A DNA stretch of 64,000 nt from Streptomyces sp. TRM68416 (GCF_014596915.1 NZ_JACVWU010000009.1:1-64000); one strand, 5' to 3'. Shown: positions 32,966 through 41,327, counted from the stretch's first letter. The notes: generated by a model from the sequence alone, not told the origin. A program made the numbers and translations.

Positions 32966-34084
32966 TCACGGTCCCTTCGGCAGGCCCAGGACCCGTTCGG
33001 CCACGATGTTCCGCTGGATCTGCGAGGTGCCGGCCGCGATGGTGTAGGACAGCGACGACAGCCGGTCGAGGACCCAGGGGCGGCCGAGGTCGAGGGCGTC
33101 GGGGCCGAGGACGTCGGCGGCGGCGTCGTAGAGCTCCTGGCGGGCGTGTGAAAATCTCAGTTTGAAAATCGAACCCGAGGTTCCGGGCGCCCCGGCGCTG
33201 ACGTTCCACTGGGTCAGCCGCCACAGGGCGCGGAACTCGGCGTTGAGGCGGCCGAGTCTGCGGCGCAGCGCCGGGTCGTCCCAGCGGCCGTTGTCGCGGG
33301 CCTCGGCGGCCAGTGCGCGCAGGGTGCGGCGGCAGGCCACCACCTCGCCGACGAAGGCGGTGCCCCGCTCGAAGGACAGGGTCACCATGGAGACGCGCCA
33401 GCCGTCGTTCTCCTCGCCGACCCGGTTGGCGGCCGGCACCCGGGCCTCGTCGAGGAAGACCTCGGCGAACTCGGCGGATCCGGCGAGGGTGCGCAGCGGC
33501 CGTACGGTGACGCCCGGGGTGTCCATGGGCAGGGCGAGCCAGGTGATGCCGCGGTGCTTGGGCGCGGCGGGGTCGGTGCGCACCAACAGCTCGCACCAGT
33601 CGGCGACTTCGGCGTGCGAGGTCCAGATCTTGGACCCGCTGACCACGTAGTCGTCGCCGTCGCGCCACGCGCGCGTGCGCAGCGCCGCGAGGTCGGACCC
33701 GGCGCCGGGTTCGCTGAAGCCCTGGCACCAGACCTCCTCCCCGCGCAGGATCGGCGGCAGCCAGCGGGCCCGCTGTTCCGGGGTTCCCTCGGCGGCGATC
33801 GTGGGGCCCGCGTGGAGCAGCCCGACGAAGCCTGCGCCCACGTAGGGGGCGCCCGCGTTCTCGGTCTCCTCCAGGAAGATCAGCCGCACGGTCGGGGAGG
33901 CGTCCCAGTGCACCTCGCCGTATCCGGCGTCGTGGAGCATCCGCTGCCAGCCGAGGTCGTAGGCGCGCCGCGCGGGCCAGTCCGCGGGGGACGGCGGGGG
34001 CGGCAGCGAGGGGAGGGTCTTGTCGAGCCACTCCCTCAGCCGCGCCCGGAACTCCTCCTCCTCCGGCGTGTACGTGAGGTCCAT
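32966..34084 (-). CDS. Acyl-CoA dehydrogenase, alpha-subunit-like (FadE pair)
   Basis: A 372-residue acyl-CoA dehydrogenase with WCQGFSEPGAGSDLAALRT, KIWTSHAEVADWCELLVRTD and the C-terminal AAGTSQIQRNIVAERVLGLPKG. It is adjacent to the short beta-like gene; by analogy with FadE26/27-type enzymes the pair should form a heterotetramer acting on a bulky acyl-CoA. ATG at 34084. Operator copy 9 is 11 bp upstream, and copy 10 lies further up, before the divergent CoA ligase gene. Confidence 0.92.
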   Translation of the reverse strand: MDLTYTPEEEEFRARLREWLDKTLPSLPPPPSPADWPARRAYDLGWQRMLHDAGYGEVHWDASPTVRLIFLEETENAGAPYVGAGFVGLLHAGPTIAAEGTPEQRARWLPPILRGEEVWCQGFSEPGAGSDLAALRTRAWRDGDDYVVSGSKIWTSHAEVADWCELLVRTDPAAPKHRGITWLALPMDTPGVTVRPLRTLAGSAEFAEVFLDEARVPAANRVGEENDGWRVSMVTLSFERGTAFVGEVVACRRTLRALAAEARDNGRWDDPALRRRLGRLNAEFRALWRLTQWNVSAGAPGTSGSIFKLRFSHARQELYDAAADVLGPDALDLGRPWVLDRLSSLSYTIAAGTSQIQRNIVAERVLGLPKGP

Positions 34085-34095
34085 GCGCCCCCTGT

Positions 34096-34110
34096 CTGAC
34101 GATCCGTCAG
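34096..34110. promoter_or_regulatory. Operator copy 9, CTGACGATCCGTCAG
   Basis: A perfect outer palindrome, 11 bp from the start of the alpha-like FadE gene. Confidence 0.76.
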
Positions 34111-34178
34111 TTCCCTTCGCAGGCTAGCCCCGCACCCCTGGACCGACAAGGCGTGGCACCCTACGCTCTGGCCACCAT

Positions 34179-34193
34179 CTGACGAGCCGTCAG
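34179..34193. promoter_or_regulatory. Operator copy 10, CTGACGAGCCGTCAG
   Basis: A perfect outer palindrome, 17 bp before the acyl-CoA ligase GTG at 34211. CCATCT overlaps its first bases. Confidence 0.76.
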
Positions 34194-34210
34194 CAAAAGG
34201 GGTAGTCATC

Positions 34211-35728
34211 GTGAACGACACCGCCCACGCCCTGAGCTCCGCCGGCACCCTGTGGGAGCTGCTCACCCGCCGCGCCGCCCTCACCCCGGACCGCCCGGTC
34301 CTCTTCCAGGACGACCGCTCCCTGAGCTTCGGCGAGCTGCACGCGCGCGCGGAGCGGGCCGCGGCGGGCCTGTACGGCATGGGCGTGCGCCCCGGCACGG
34401 TCGTCGCCTGGCAACTGCCCACCCGCATCGAGACGGCCGTGCTGTCCTTCGCCCTGGCCCGTCTGGGCGCCGTGCAGAGCCCGGTCATCCCCTTCCACCG
34501 GGACCGCGAGGTCGGCTTCGCGCTGCGCGAGTCCAAGGCCGAGTACTTCGCCGTACCCGGCCGGTGGCGCGGCTTCGACCACACGGAGATGGGCCACCGG
34601 CTCGGCGCGAAGGGACTCTTCGAGGCCTACGACCGCCTCCCCGACGGCGATCCGGGCGTCCTGCCCGCCCCGCCCGCCGACGGCACCTCCGTCCGCTGGA
34701 TCTACTGGACCTCGGGCACCACCTCCGACCCCAAGGGCGTGCTGCACACCGACCGTTCGCTCATCGCGGGCGGCTCCTGCCTCGCCCACGCCCTGCGCCC
34801 CACACCCGCCGACGTCGGCTCGATCGCCTTCCCCTACGCCCATATCGGCGGCCCGGACTACATGGTGATGCTGCTGCTGTACGGCTTTCCGGCGGTGATG
34901 TTCGAGAAGTTCGCGCTGCCGGACGCCCTGGCGGACTACCGCGCGCGCGGGGTGACGATCGCGGGCGGGTCGACGGCGTTCTACTCGATGTTCCTGACCG
35001 AGCAGCGCAAGACCCCCGGCACCAAGGTGATCCCGACGCTGCGGCTGCTCGCGGGCGGCGGCGCGCCCAAGCCGCCGGAGGTCTACCACGCGGTCGTACG
35101 GGAGCTGGGCGTGCAACTGACCCACGGCTACGGCATGACCGAGGTGCCGATGATCACGATGGGCGACCCGGACGACGGTCCCGAGCTGCTCGCGACCACC
35201 GAGGGGCGGCCGCCGGAAGGGATGGAGATCCGGATCGTGGACGGGGAGGTGCGGCTGCGCGGGGAGGCCGTGTGCCGGGGGTACCTGGACCCGGCGCAGA
35301 CGGCGGAGGCCTTCGACGAGGAGGGTTTCCTGCGCACGGGCGACCTGGGACACCTGACCGCCGGCAGGCATCTGGTGCTCACCGGACGCCTCAAGGACGT
35401 GATCATCCGCAAGGGCGAGAACATCTCGGCCAAGGAGATCGAGGACCTGCTGGCCGCCCATCCGGCCGTCGGGGACGTCGCCGTGATCGGCCTGCCGGAC
35501 GCGGAGCGCGGGGAGCGGGTCTGCGCGGTCGTGGAACAGCCCGCCGGGGCCGGGGAGCTGACCCTTGAGGCGGTGACCGCGTATCTGCGCGCGGAAGGGC
35601 TGTCGGTGCACAAGCTGCCGGAGCAGCTGGAGGTGGTGGACGCCCTTCCGCGCAACGACACGCTGCGCAAGGTGCTCAAGTACAAGCTGCGCGAGCGCTA
35701 TGCGGCGGGGGCTACTCGGGAACGGTGA
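34211..35728 (+). CDS. AMP-forming acyl-CoA ligase (cyclohexanecarboxylate-CoA ligase-like)
   Basis: A 505-residue ANL-superfamily ligase. Motifs: YWTSGTTSDPKGVLHTDRS (P-loop), HGYGMTEVPM, EGFLRTGDLG, RLKDVIIRKGENISAKEIEDLL and the late lysine in LRKVLKYKLRERY. It resembles ligases for cyclic or aromatic carboxylates, including FadD17/19-type enzymes, more than fatty-acid ligases. GTG at 34211 has AAGGGG upstream. It is the divergent partner of the FadE pair and would feed it with acyl-CoA. Its last 17 bp overlap the convergent EF-hand gene. Confidence 0.9.
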   Translation: MNDTAHALSSAGTLWELLTRRAALTPDRPVLFQDDRSLSFGELHARAERAAAGLYGMGVRPGTVVAWQLPTRIETAVLSFALARLGAVQSPVIPFHRDREVGFALRESKAEYFAVPGRWRGFDHTEMGHRLGAKGLFEAYDRLPDGDPGVLPAPPADGTSVRWIYWTSGTTSDPKGVLHTDRSLIAGGSCLAHALRPTPADVGSIAFPYAHIGGPDYMVMLLLYGFPAVMFEKFALPDALADYRARGVTIAGGSTAFYSMFLTEQRKTPGTKVIPTLRLLAGGGAPKPPEVYHAVVRELGVQLTHGYGMTEVPMITMGDPDDGPELLATTEGRPPEGMEIRIVDGEVRLRGEAVCRGYLDPAQTAEAFDEEGFLRTGDLGHLTAGRHLVLTGRLKDVIIRKGENISAKEIEDLLAAHPAVGDVAVIGLPDAERGERVCAVVEQPAGAGELTLEAVTAYLRAEGLSVHKLPEQLEVVDALPRNDTLRKVLKYKLRERYAAGATRER

Positions 35729-36224
35729 AGTAGCGGGCGAAGGCGGTCACGATCTCCGTCTCGCCGATGCGTCCGTCGCCGTCCTGGTCGAGCGCGGCGG
35801 CCGCGTCCTGCGCGAGGTCCTCGCGCACCCCGAGGGCCTTCAGCACGCGCGCGGTGTCCGCGACGGAGGCCGCTCCGTCCCCGTCCAGGTCGGCGACGAC
35901 GAGGGCCGCGTGCAGGAAGGGGCGGGCGATCTCGGCGAACCGGTCCGGGTTGTCGCGCAGCCGCTTGACGGCGCCGCCCACGAACTCGTCCCGGCTGATG
36001 CGCTGGTCTCCGTCCCGGTCCGCTATGCCCGCCATGCCCTGCCAGAACGCCTCGGCGCCGATGTACAGGGCCTGGCCCTTGTCCGACCGGGCCGCCGTAC
36101 CGAACTCCGTCAGGACCGCCTTGGCCGCCGCGTTGAAGTCCTCGCGGTCGATGCAGCCGTTGCCGTTCTGGTCGAAGGTGGCGAACCGGGCGGCGATCCT
36201 GCGCTCGTACTCGCTGCTCACCAT
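35712..36224 (-). CDS. EF-hand calcium-binding protein (calmodulin-like)
   Basis: A 170-residue cytosolic protein with four EF-hand loops: D18-D29 (DQNGNGCIDRED), D69-E80, D112-D123 and D146-E157. Loops 1, 2 and 4 look competent for calcium; loop 3 (DLDGDGAASVAD) has a weaker last position. Such proteins act as calcium sensors or buffers during Streptomyces development. There is no signal peptide. It overlaps the convergent CoA ligase gene by 17 bp, so their mRNAs are complementary at the 3' ends. Confidence 0.92.
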   Translation of the reverse strand: MVSSEYERRIAARFATFDQNGNGCIDREDFNAAAKAVLTEFGTAARSDKGQALYIGAEAFWQGMAGIADRDGDQRISRDEFVGGAVKRLRDNPDRFAEIARPFLHAALVVADLDGDGAASVADTARVLKALGVREDLAQDAAAALDQDGDGRIGETEIVTAFARYFTVPE

Positions 36225-36401
36225 GTCTTTTCTGCCGCCTTTACGTCACGTCGGGGTGCGTCTGGCACGGAGCGTACGACGCCGGCGGCCACCGGGGAGC
36301 GGGAAAGCGGCGCTTGTGCCAAGACCGGAGGAATTTTGGGACAACGGTGTGGCGCGGCGGGGTGTCCGCGGTGCTCCCCCAGGGGGGGTACACCCAGCCG
36401 T

Positions 36402-36875
36402 ATGGAAACGGTTGCGGCAAGTGTCATCGCGGTGGCGGGAACGCTGCTCGGCGCGGGGGTCACGCACGCGTTCCAGCGGCGCGCGCAGGACCGGACGGAG
36501 TCGACGGCGCGGCAGGAGCGGCTGCGGCAGGAGCGCATGGACGCGTACTGCGCGTACGCCGGCCTCCTGGTGAGCCTGCGCCGCGTACTGATGACCCGCT
36601 GGTTCTGCGCCCACGAGAACCGCCCCGCCGACGAGGCCGAGCAGGCCCGTCATCATTCCTACAGCCTGCGCAACGAGGCACAGGAGGCCTTGTTCAGGGT
36701 CATGATGCTCACGGCCGACGAGAGCCTCGTACGGCAGGCGAAGGCGGCGTTCGACCAGGTGCTGGAGCTGCATCACACGGACGGGGCCGGGGAGTTCGCC
36801 GAGCGCCGTCGGGTGACGAAGGAGCTGGTCGAGGCGTTCGTCGTCGGTGCCCGGCGGGATGTCGGCGGGCGCTGA
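36402..36875 (+). CDS. Membrane-anchored protein of unknown function
   Basis: A 157-residue protein with one N-terminal helix (VAASVIAVAGTLLGAGVTHAF) followed by a charged, largely helical cytoplasmic domain (RRAQDRTESTARQERLRQERMDAYCAYAGLL...), probably partly coiled coil. Similar small proteins are common in Streptomyces without known function. It converges on the STAS gene with an 8-bp gap. The ATG at 36402 lacks a clear ribosome site; the open frame upstream runs antisense into the EF-hand gene and was not used. Confidence 0.7.
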   Translation: METVAASVIAVAGTLLGAGVTHAFQRRAQDRTESTARQERLRQERMDAYCAYAGLLVSLRRVLMTRWFCAHENRPADEAEQARHHSYSLRNEAQEALFRVMMLTADESLVRQAKAAFDQVLELHHTDGAGEFAERRRVTKELVEAFVVGARRDVGGR

Positions 36876-36883
36876 GGGGCGGT

Positions 36884-37273
36884 TCAGGCGGACAGCGGGC
36901 CGGCGTCGTCGACGACGGCGTCCGTGACGTCCGGGTAGATGTCGAACAGCCGACGGACGCCCAGCGCGCCGAGGACCCGGTTGACGTGGGAGCCGTCGGC
37001 GGCTCCCCGGGCCGGCAGTATCAGGCGCAGGCTGCCCTGGCAGGAGCGGATGAGCCGACGGGCGGCGATGAGCACGCCGACGCCGCTGGAATCGCAGAAC
37101 AGGACCTCGGAGAGGTCGAGGACGAGACTGTGGCGGCCCTCGGCCACCGCGTCGTGCACCCGCTGCCGCAGCACCGGCGACGTCACCAGGTCCAGCTCGC
37201 CCGACACATGGAGCACGGCCCAACCACCCTGCTCGCCATCGGTCACATTGAGCGCCACCACCAAGCCTTTCAT
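36884..37273 (-). CDS. STAS-domain anti-sigma factor antagonist
   Basis: A 129-residue SpoIIAA/RsbV-like protein: VLHVSGELDLVTSPVLRQRV, then VLDLSEVLFCDSSGVGVLIAARRL with S62 as the expected phosphorylated serine. In the unphosphorylated state such proteins bind anti-sigma kinases and release a sigma factor. The ATP-binding protein at 31107 is a possible partner. It is divergent from the ECF-type sigma gene with a 320-bp regulatory gap, which suggests a shared signalling role. Confidence 0.92.
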   Translation of the reverse strand: MKGLVVALNVTDGEQGGWAVLHVSGELDLVTSPVLRQRVHDAVAEGRHSLVLDLSEVLFCDSSGVGVLIAARRLIRSCQGSLRLILPARGAADGSHVNRVLGALGVRRLFDIYPDVTDAVVDDAGPLSA

Positions 37274-37593
37274 CCGCCGGATCCCAAACGGAAGCCATTC
37301 CTTCGCTTCCTTGCAGCGCGGCTGCCCAGCGGCCGTTCCCCGAAACGCGGAGGGAAAAACTGCAATCGATCAGAAAGGGCTTGTTTTCGTCATCTTCGAT
37401 CCTGTTCGATCGGGGTGCGATCGAGTCTGATCAAGCACAAGGGGGGTAGGCGACGAAAGTCCCCTTATCACCCGGCACATCTCAGGGGGCGCACATTGCA
37501 GCAAAGGGGCGTGCGCTGTCAGAGGTGCCGACTACATTCGAGAAGACGGTGGGAGCAGGCTTGACTCGGGCACAGGCACGGTGAGGGGGCCGC
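37274..37593. promoter_or_regulatory. Divergent regulatory region between STAS and sigma genes
   Basis: This 320-bp gap is lower in GC than the flanks. Around 37385-37440 it holds a cluster of GATC-centred repeats (TTCGATC twice, TGCGATCGA, TGATCA) and then GGGGGGTAGG, which partly resembles the GGGTA half of SigB-type promoters. No matching upstream half could be fixed with confidence. Confidence 0.4.
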
Positions 37594-38175
37594 ATGGCGA
37601 AGAAGGACGCACCGCCCCGCTGGGACCGCAAGATGCAGCAGCGGCTCGCGCGCGGTGAGGCCGCGGCCCTCGGCGAGCTCTACGACCGCTTCGCCTCCCT
37701 GGTCCACGGCCTGGCCCACACCGTCCTGGGCGACGAACGCGCCGCCGACGGCATCACCCGGGACGTCTTCACGCACGTCTGGGAACACCCCGACACCTAC
37801 GACCCCAAGCAGGGCCCGCTGCGCTCCTGGGTCGCCGGCCTCGCCCACCGCCTCGCCGTGCAGCGCCTGCGCGCCACCGAGACCGCCGCCCTGGCCCAGG
37901 GCGGCCACGGCACCACCGAGGAACTGGAGCGCAAGGTGCGCCACGCCTCGGTCGCCGCCCGCGCCGACTACATCGTCCAGTCCATGCCGGTGCCGCTGCG
38001 CGCCGCGCTGGAGCTGGCCTACTTCCAGCGGCGCGACTACCGCCAGACCGCCACCGACCTCGGCGTCACCGAGGACGAGGCCCGCCGCCGCCTCCGCCTC
38101 GGCCTGCAACTGCTGTCCACCGCCCACGACGCCGGCACCCCCGGGGGCCCACCCGGATACGGGGGTGCCGTGTGA
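37594..38175 (+). CDS. ECF-type RNA polymerase sigma factor
   Basis: A 193-residue sigma factor with region 2 (ALGELYDRFASLVHGLAHTVLGDERAADGITRDVFTHVWEHPDTYDPKQGPLRSWVAGLAHRLAVQRLR, written in parts: ALGELYDRFASLVHGLAHTV and DVFTHVWEHPDTYD) and region 4 (AALELAYFQRRDYRQTATDL, DEARRRLRLGLQLL). Its gene overlaps the anti-sigma gene by four bases (GTGTGA), the normal sign of a cognate pair. The C-terminal Gly/Pro tail has no assigned role. Confidence 0.92.
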   Translation: MAKKDAPPRWDRKMQQRLARGEAAALGELYDRFASLVHGLAHTVLGDERAADGITRDVFTHVWEHPDTYDPKQGPLRSWVAGLAHRLAVQRLRATETAALAQGGHGTTEELERKVRHASVAARADYIVQSMPVPLRAALELAYFQRRDYRQTATDLGVTEDEARRRLRLGLQLLSTAHDAGTPGGPPGYGGAV

Positions 38176-39605
38176 ACGAGGCGGGCCGCTTCGAGGCGTA
38201 CGACGAACACGACGCAGGGGGTGACGAGGCGAACGAGGAGCACCGGGAGTACGACAGGCCCGGCACGGACGGCCCCGGCCGGGGCGACGGCGCCGGCCGA
38301 GGCGACGGCGCGGGCCGAGGCGACGGCATCGGCTCCCGTGGGCCCGGCGGGCCGGACGGGCCGGATGACGGCGGCGGCGACGGCCCGCACCCGGACCCCG
38401 ACCGGCCGCGCCGCATACCGCTCCCCCGCGCCTCCGTCGAGGACAGCGGCAGGCCCCTGCCCGTCCTCCCCGACCCGCCCCGGTCCGCCCCGCTCGTGCT
38501 GGAGCACCGCGTCCTGAAGGCGCTGCTCGGCGCCTGGGCGCTGGCCGCCTGCTCGCCCGAGGAGACCGCGGCCGTCGAGGAGCACCTCGGCGAGTGCGGC
38601 TCCTGCGCCGACGAGGCGCTACGGCTGCGCGGCGCCGTAGGCCTGCTGCACCGGGCCGAGACCCTCGACCTCGACCCGGGCCTGCGCACCCGCGTCCTGG
38701 AAGGCTGCCTGGAACGACGCCCGCCGCGCATCCCGGTCCCGAACTGGGCGGCGCCCTACGACGCCGAGACCGCGCGCCTCGACGCGCTGCTGCAGGACTT
38801 CGGGGACGCCGAATGGCACGCGCCGGTGCGGCTGCGCTGGTTCGAGACCGACGCGGCGACGAGCCGCCGCACGACGGTCGCCGGAGTGATCGCGCACCTG
38901 CTGGCCGTCGACGGGCTCGTCGCCGTGGCGCTCGGCCTCGACGACCCGCTCGGCGAGGTACCGGCCGAACGCCCCACGCCGTCCTCCCGGACCGAGGCCT
39001 ACTGGCGCGCCTCCCACTTCCCGCCCACCCGCTCGGTGCGGGCGCCCTGGCGGGAGCAGAGCCACGACCTGGTGCGGACGGTGTCCTTCACCGGCGGCGG
39101 CGCGGGCCGACTGGCCGTCCCCTACGGCGACTTCGAGCTGCCGCTGCACGACGCGATGCTGGACCGGGCGTTCGAGTGCTGGGTGCACGCGGAGGACATC
39201 GCCGAGGCGGTGGACTACCCGTACCAGGAGCCCTCCGGACGCCACCTGCACGACATGTTCGACCTCGCGGCCCGCATGCTGCCCGCCGCGCTGGCCCGCC
39301 GACGGCGGGCCGGTCTCGCGTCTCCCGCGCGCGGCCGTCATCTGGGGCTGGCCGGTGAGCCCGGCCGCAGCCTGCGCCTGGAGATCGAGGGCCGGGGCGG
39401 CGGCGAGTGGCTGATCCCCCTGGACTCCCCCGCCGCGACGGGCTCCGCCGAGTACGAGGTGGCGCACGTGGCGCTGGACGGCGTGGAGTTCTGCCACTTG
39501 GCCGCGGGCCACGTGTCTCCTGCGGAGGCGGCCGCCGGTCAAGTGGGGGATCGTGAGGCCATCAAGGACGTGCTGTTCTCGGTGGCGTCGTTGAGCCGGA
39601 TGTAG
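38172..39605 (+). CDS. Zinc-finger anti-sigma factor fused to a mycothiol-enzyme-like (MDMPI) domain
   Basis: A 477-residue protein. An acidic, Gly-rich N terminus carries a GRGDGA repeat (about 36-54). A zf-HC2 anti-sigma module follows, with H138-X3-C142-X2-C145 (HLGECGSC) and an upstream helix LLGAWALAACSPEE. The C-terminal 270 residues form an MDMPI-type DinB-like domain (LLQDFGDAEWHAPVRLRWFE, VAGVIAHLLAVDGLVA, CWVHAEDIAEAV), found in mycothiol-dependent maleylpyruvate isomerases. It probably holds the sigma factor through the zinc module, while the larger domain senses thiol or redox state; the latter is inference. There is no transmembrane helix, so it is a soluble anti-sigma. Confidence 0.87.
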   Translation: MNEAGRFEAYDEHDAGGDEANEEHREYDRPGTDGPGRGDGAGRGDGAGRGDGIGSRGPGGPDGPDDGGGDGPHPDPDRPRRIPLPRASVEDSGRPLPVLPDPPRSAPLVLEHRVLKALLGAWALAACSPEETAAVEEHLGECGSCADEALRLRGAVGLLHRAETLDLDPGLRTRVLEGCLERRPPRIPVPNWAAPYDAETARLDALLQDFGDAEWHAPVRLRWFETDAATSRRTTVAGVIAHLLAVDGLVAVALGLDDPLGEVPAERPTPSSRTEAYWRASHFPPTRSVRAPWREQSHDLVRTVSFTGGGAGRLAVPYGDFELPLHDAMLDRAFECWVHAEDIAEAVDYPYQEPSGRHLHDMFDLAARMLPAALARRRRAGLASPARGRHLGLAGEPGRSLRLEIEGRGGGEWLIPLDSPAATGSAEYEVAHVALDGVEFCHLAAGHVSPAEAAAGQVGDREAIKDVLFSVASLSRM

Positions 39606-39650
39606 GGGTCGGCCGGGCGGTCGTCGGCGGCTGCGGGTGAGTGGGGGCCG

Positions 39651-39673
39651 GTCGCGCAGTTCCCCGCGCCCCT
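39651..39673 (-). repeat. Dispersed intergenic repeat, copy 2
   Basis: Reverse-strand copy of GGGGCGCGGGGAACTGCGCG. A second GGGGCGCGG-type variant on the plus strand follows at about 39696-39735, ending in GCGGCTTCGCCGAGC. The whole 39606-39781 gap is made of such elements. Confidence 0.7.
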
Positions 39674-39781
39674 GCTCAACGCACGTCGATTCCAAGGGGC
39701 GCGGAGCTGCATCAGTGTGCGGCTTCGCCGAGCAATCACAAGCCACCCGCGGCCGCCAACGAAACAGCCGCCCCCGAGCTG

Positions 39782-40663
39782 CTAGGCGAACACGACCGTC
39801 CGGCGCCCGTTCAGCAGGATCCGCCGCTCCGCGTGCCACTTCACGGCCCGCGCCAGCGCCTGGCACTCCACGTCCCGCCCGATCGCGACCAGTTGGTCCG
39901 GCGTCACGTCATGGGCGACGCGCTCGACCTCCTGCTCGATGATCGGCCCCTCGTCGAGGTCGGCGGTGACGTAGTGCGCCGTCGCGCCGATCAGCTTCAC
40001 GCCCCGCGCATGCGCCTGGTGGTACGGCTTGGCGCCCTTGAAGCTCGGCAGGAAGGAGTGGTGGATGTTGATGATCCGGCCGCTGAGCTGCTTGCACAGG
40101 TCGTCCGAGAGGACCTGCATGTAGCGCGCGAGCACCACCAGCTCGACGTTCTCCTCGCGCACGATCTCCAGCAGCCGCGCCTCGGCCTGCGCCTTGGTGT
40201 CCTTGGTCACCGGGATGTGGTGGAAGGGGATGTTGTACGAGCTCACCAGCTCGGCGAAGTCCGTGTGGTTGGACACCACCGCCGCGATCTCCACCGGCAG
40301 CGCCCCGATCCGGGCGCGGAACAGCAGGTCGTTCAGGCAGTGGCCGAACTTGCTGACCATCAGGACGATGCGCATCTTCTCGTCGGCCCGGTTGATCTGC
40401 CAGTCCATCTGGAAGGAGTCACCGATCGCCGCGAAGCTGGCGCGCAGCTTGTCCACCGTCACCGGCGCGTCCGCCGAGAAGTGGACGCGCATGAAGAACA
40501 GACCCGTGTCGTGGTCGCCGAACTGCTGGCTGTCCTCGATGTTGCAGCCGGTCATGAACAGATAGCTGGACACGGCGTGCACGATGCCCTGCTTGTCGGG
40601 GCAGGCGATCGTGAGGACGTACTGGTCGGAGGGGACCGCGGCTCGGGTGGACTGCTCGTTCAT
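39782..40663 (-). CDS. purU: Formyltetrahydrofolate deformylase
   Basis: A 293-residue enzyme that hydrolyses 10-formyl-THF to formate and THF, balancing one-carbon pools. An N-terminal ACT domain (about 12-90: YVLTIACPDKQGIVHAVSSYL) is followed by the formyltransferase fold. Key segments are VSNHTDFAELVSSYNIPFHHIPV, the catalytic region NIHHSFLPSFKGAKPYHQA, and ATAHYVTADLDEGPIIEQ. Length is normal for PurU. It lies downstream of the SCO4402-like gene on the same strand, with a 46-bp gap. Confidence 0.95.
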   Translation of the reverse strand: MNEQSTRAAVPSDQYVLTIACPDKQGIVHAVSSYLFMTGCNIEDSQQFGDHDTGLFFMRVHFSADAPVTVDKLRASFAAIGDSFQMDWQINRADEKMRIVLMVSKFGHCLNDLLFRARIGALPVEIAAVVSNHTDFAELVSSYNIPFHHIPVTKDTKAQAEARLLEIVREENVELVVLARYMQVLSDDLCKQLSGRIINIHHSFLPSFKGAKPYHQAHARGVKLIGATAHYVTADLDEGPIIEQEVERVAHDVTPDQLVAIGRDVECQALARAVKWHAERRILLNGRRTVVFA

Positions 40664-40709
40664 GCAGGACAGGGTCCCATATCCGGCGCGGCGGCCGGGC
40701 CGCCGTCCG

Positions 40710-41210
40710 TCAGGCGGTCCGGGTCATGATCCGCAGTACTTCGAGCGTGCTCGGCGCCGCGTCCGGGTCGTCCCCGTCGCTCACCGCCATCCGCACATGT
40801 GCGTCCCGGGCGGCCCGTACCGCCTCGGGCCACGCCTGGTGGTCGAGGTAGGCCGAGACGGGCGCGTCGGGCCCCACCTGGTGCATGATCCGCAGCACCC
40901 GCAGGACGGCGCTGTCGACGAGCGCCGCCTCCTGGGAGTCCCGGAAGATCGTGCCGACGTACTTCTCGGCGGACCAGTTGTCCAGCCAGGTGTCCTCGAC
41001 CAGCCGGTACACGGCGTCGGTGACGTCTCCGTAACCGTCGACGCCGGCCAGCCAGACGTCCGTCTGGAACACCGGGTCGGAGAGCATGTGCAGCGCGGAG
41101 CGCACATTGCTGCGCCAGCGCCACCACGGCATGTCGTTCAGTGGCATGCCGCCCATGGTGGATGAGCGACGCCCGCGACGGGAAGAGTTCTCCGAACCTT
41201 GCACGGTCAT
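40710..41210 (-). CDS. SCO4402-family protein, function unknown
   Basis: A 166-residue protein that I recognise as the Streptomyces family called SCO4402. The core is MPWWRWRSNVRSALHMLSDPVFQTDVWLAGVDGYGDVTDAVYRLVEDTWLDNWS in parts, helical, with many Trp and Asp and no catalytic motif. ATG at 41210 has GGAGGGGGAA about 8-16 bases upstream; starts at 41156 or 41147 would leave a more conserved N terminus. It is divergent from the binding-lipoprotein gene and precedes purU. Confidence 0.82.
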   Translation of the reverse strand: MTVQGSENSSRRGRRSSTMGGMPLNDMPWWRWRSNVRSALHMLSDPVFQTDVWLAGVDGYGDVTDAVYRLVEDTWLDNWSAEKYVGTIFRDSQEAALVDSAVLRVLRIMHQVGPDAPVSAYLDHQAWPEAVRAARDAHVRMAVSDGDDPDAAPSTLEVLRIMTRTA

Positions 41211-41327
41211 CGATCGTACGTTCCCCCTCCGGGGCGCTTCACCGCCCCCCGCAATTCACCTTTACGTCACCGGCCAATAACCGTAGGTCACTCCCGGGTT
41301 AGTGATGTGACGGAAGCGTGTGGGGAC

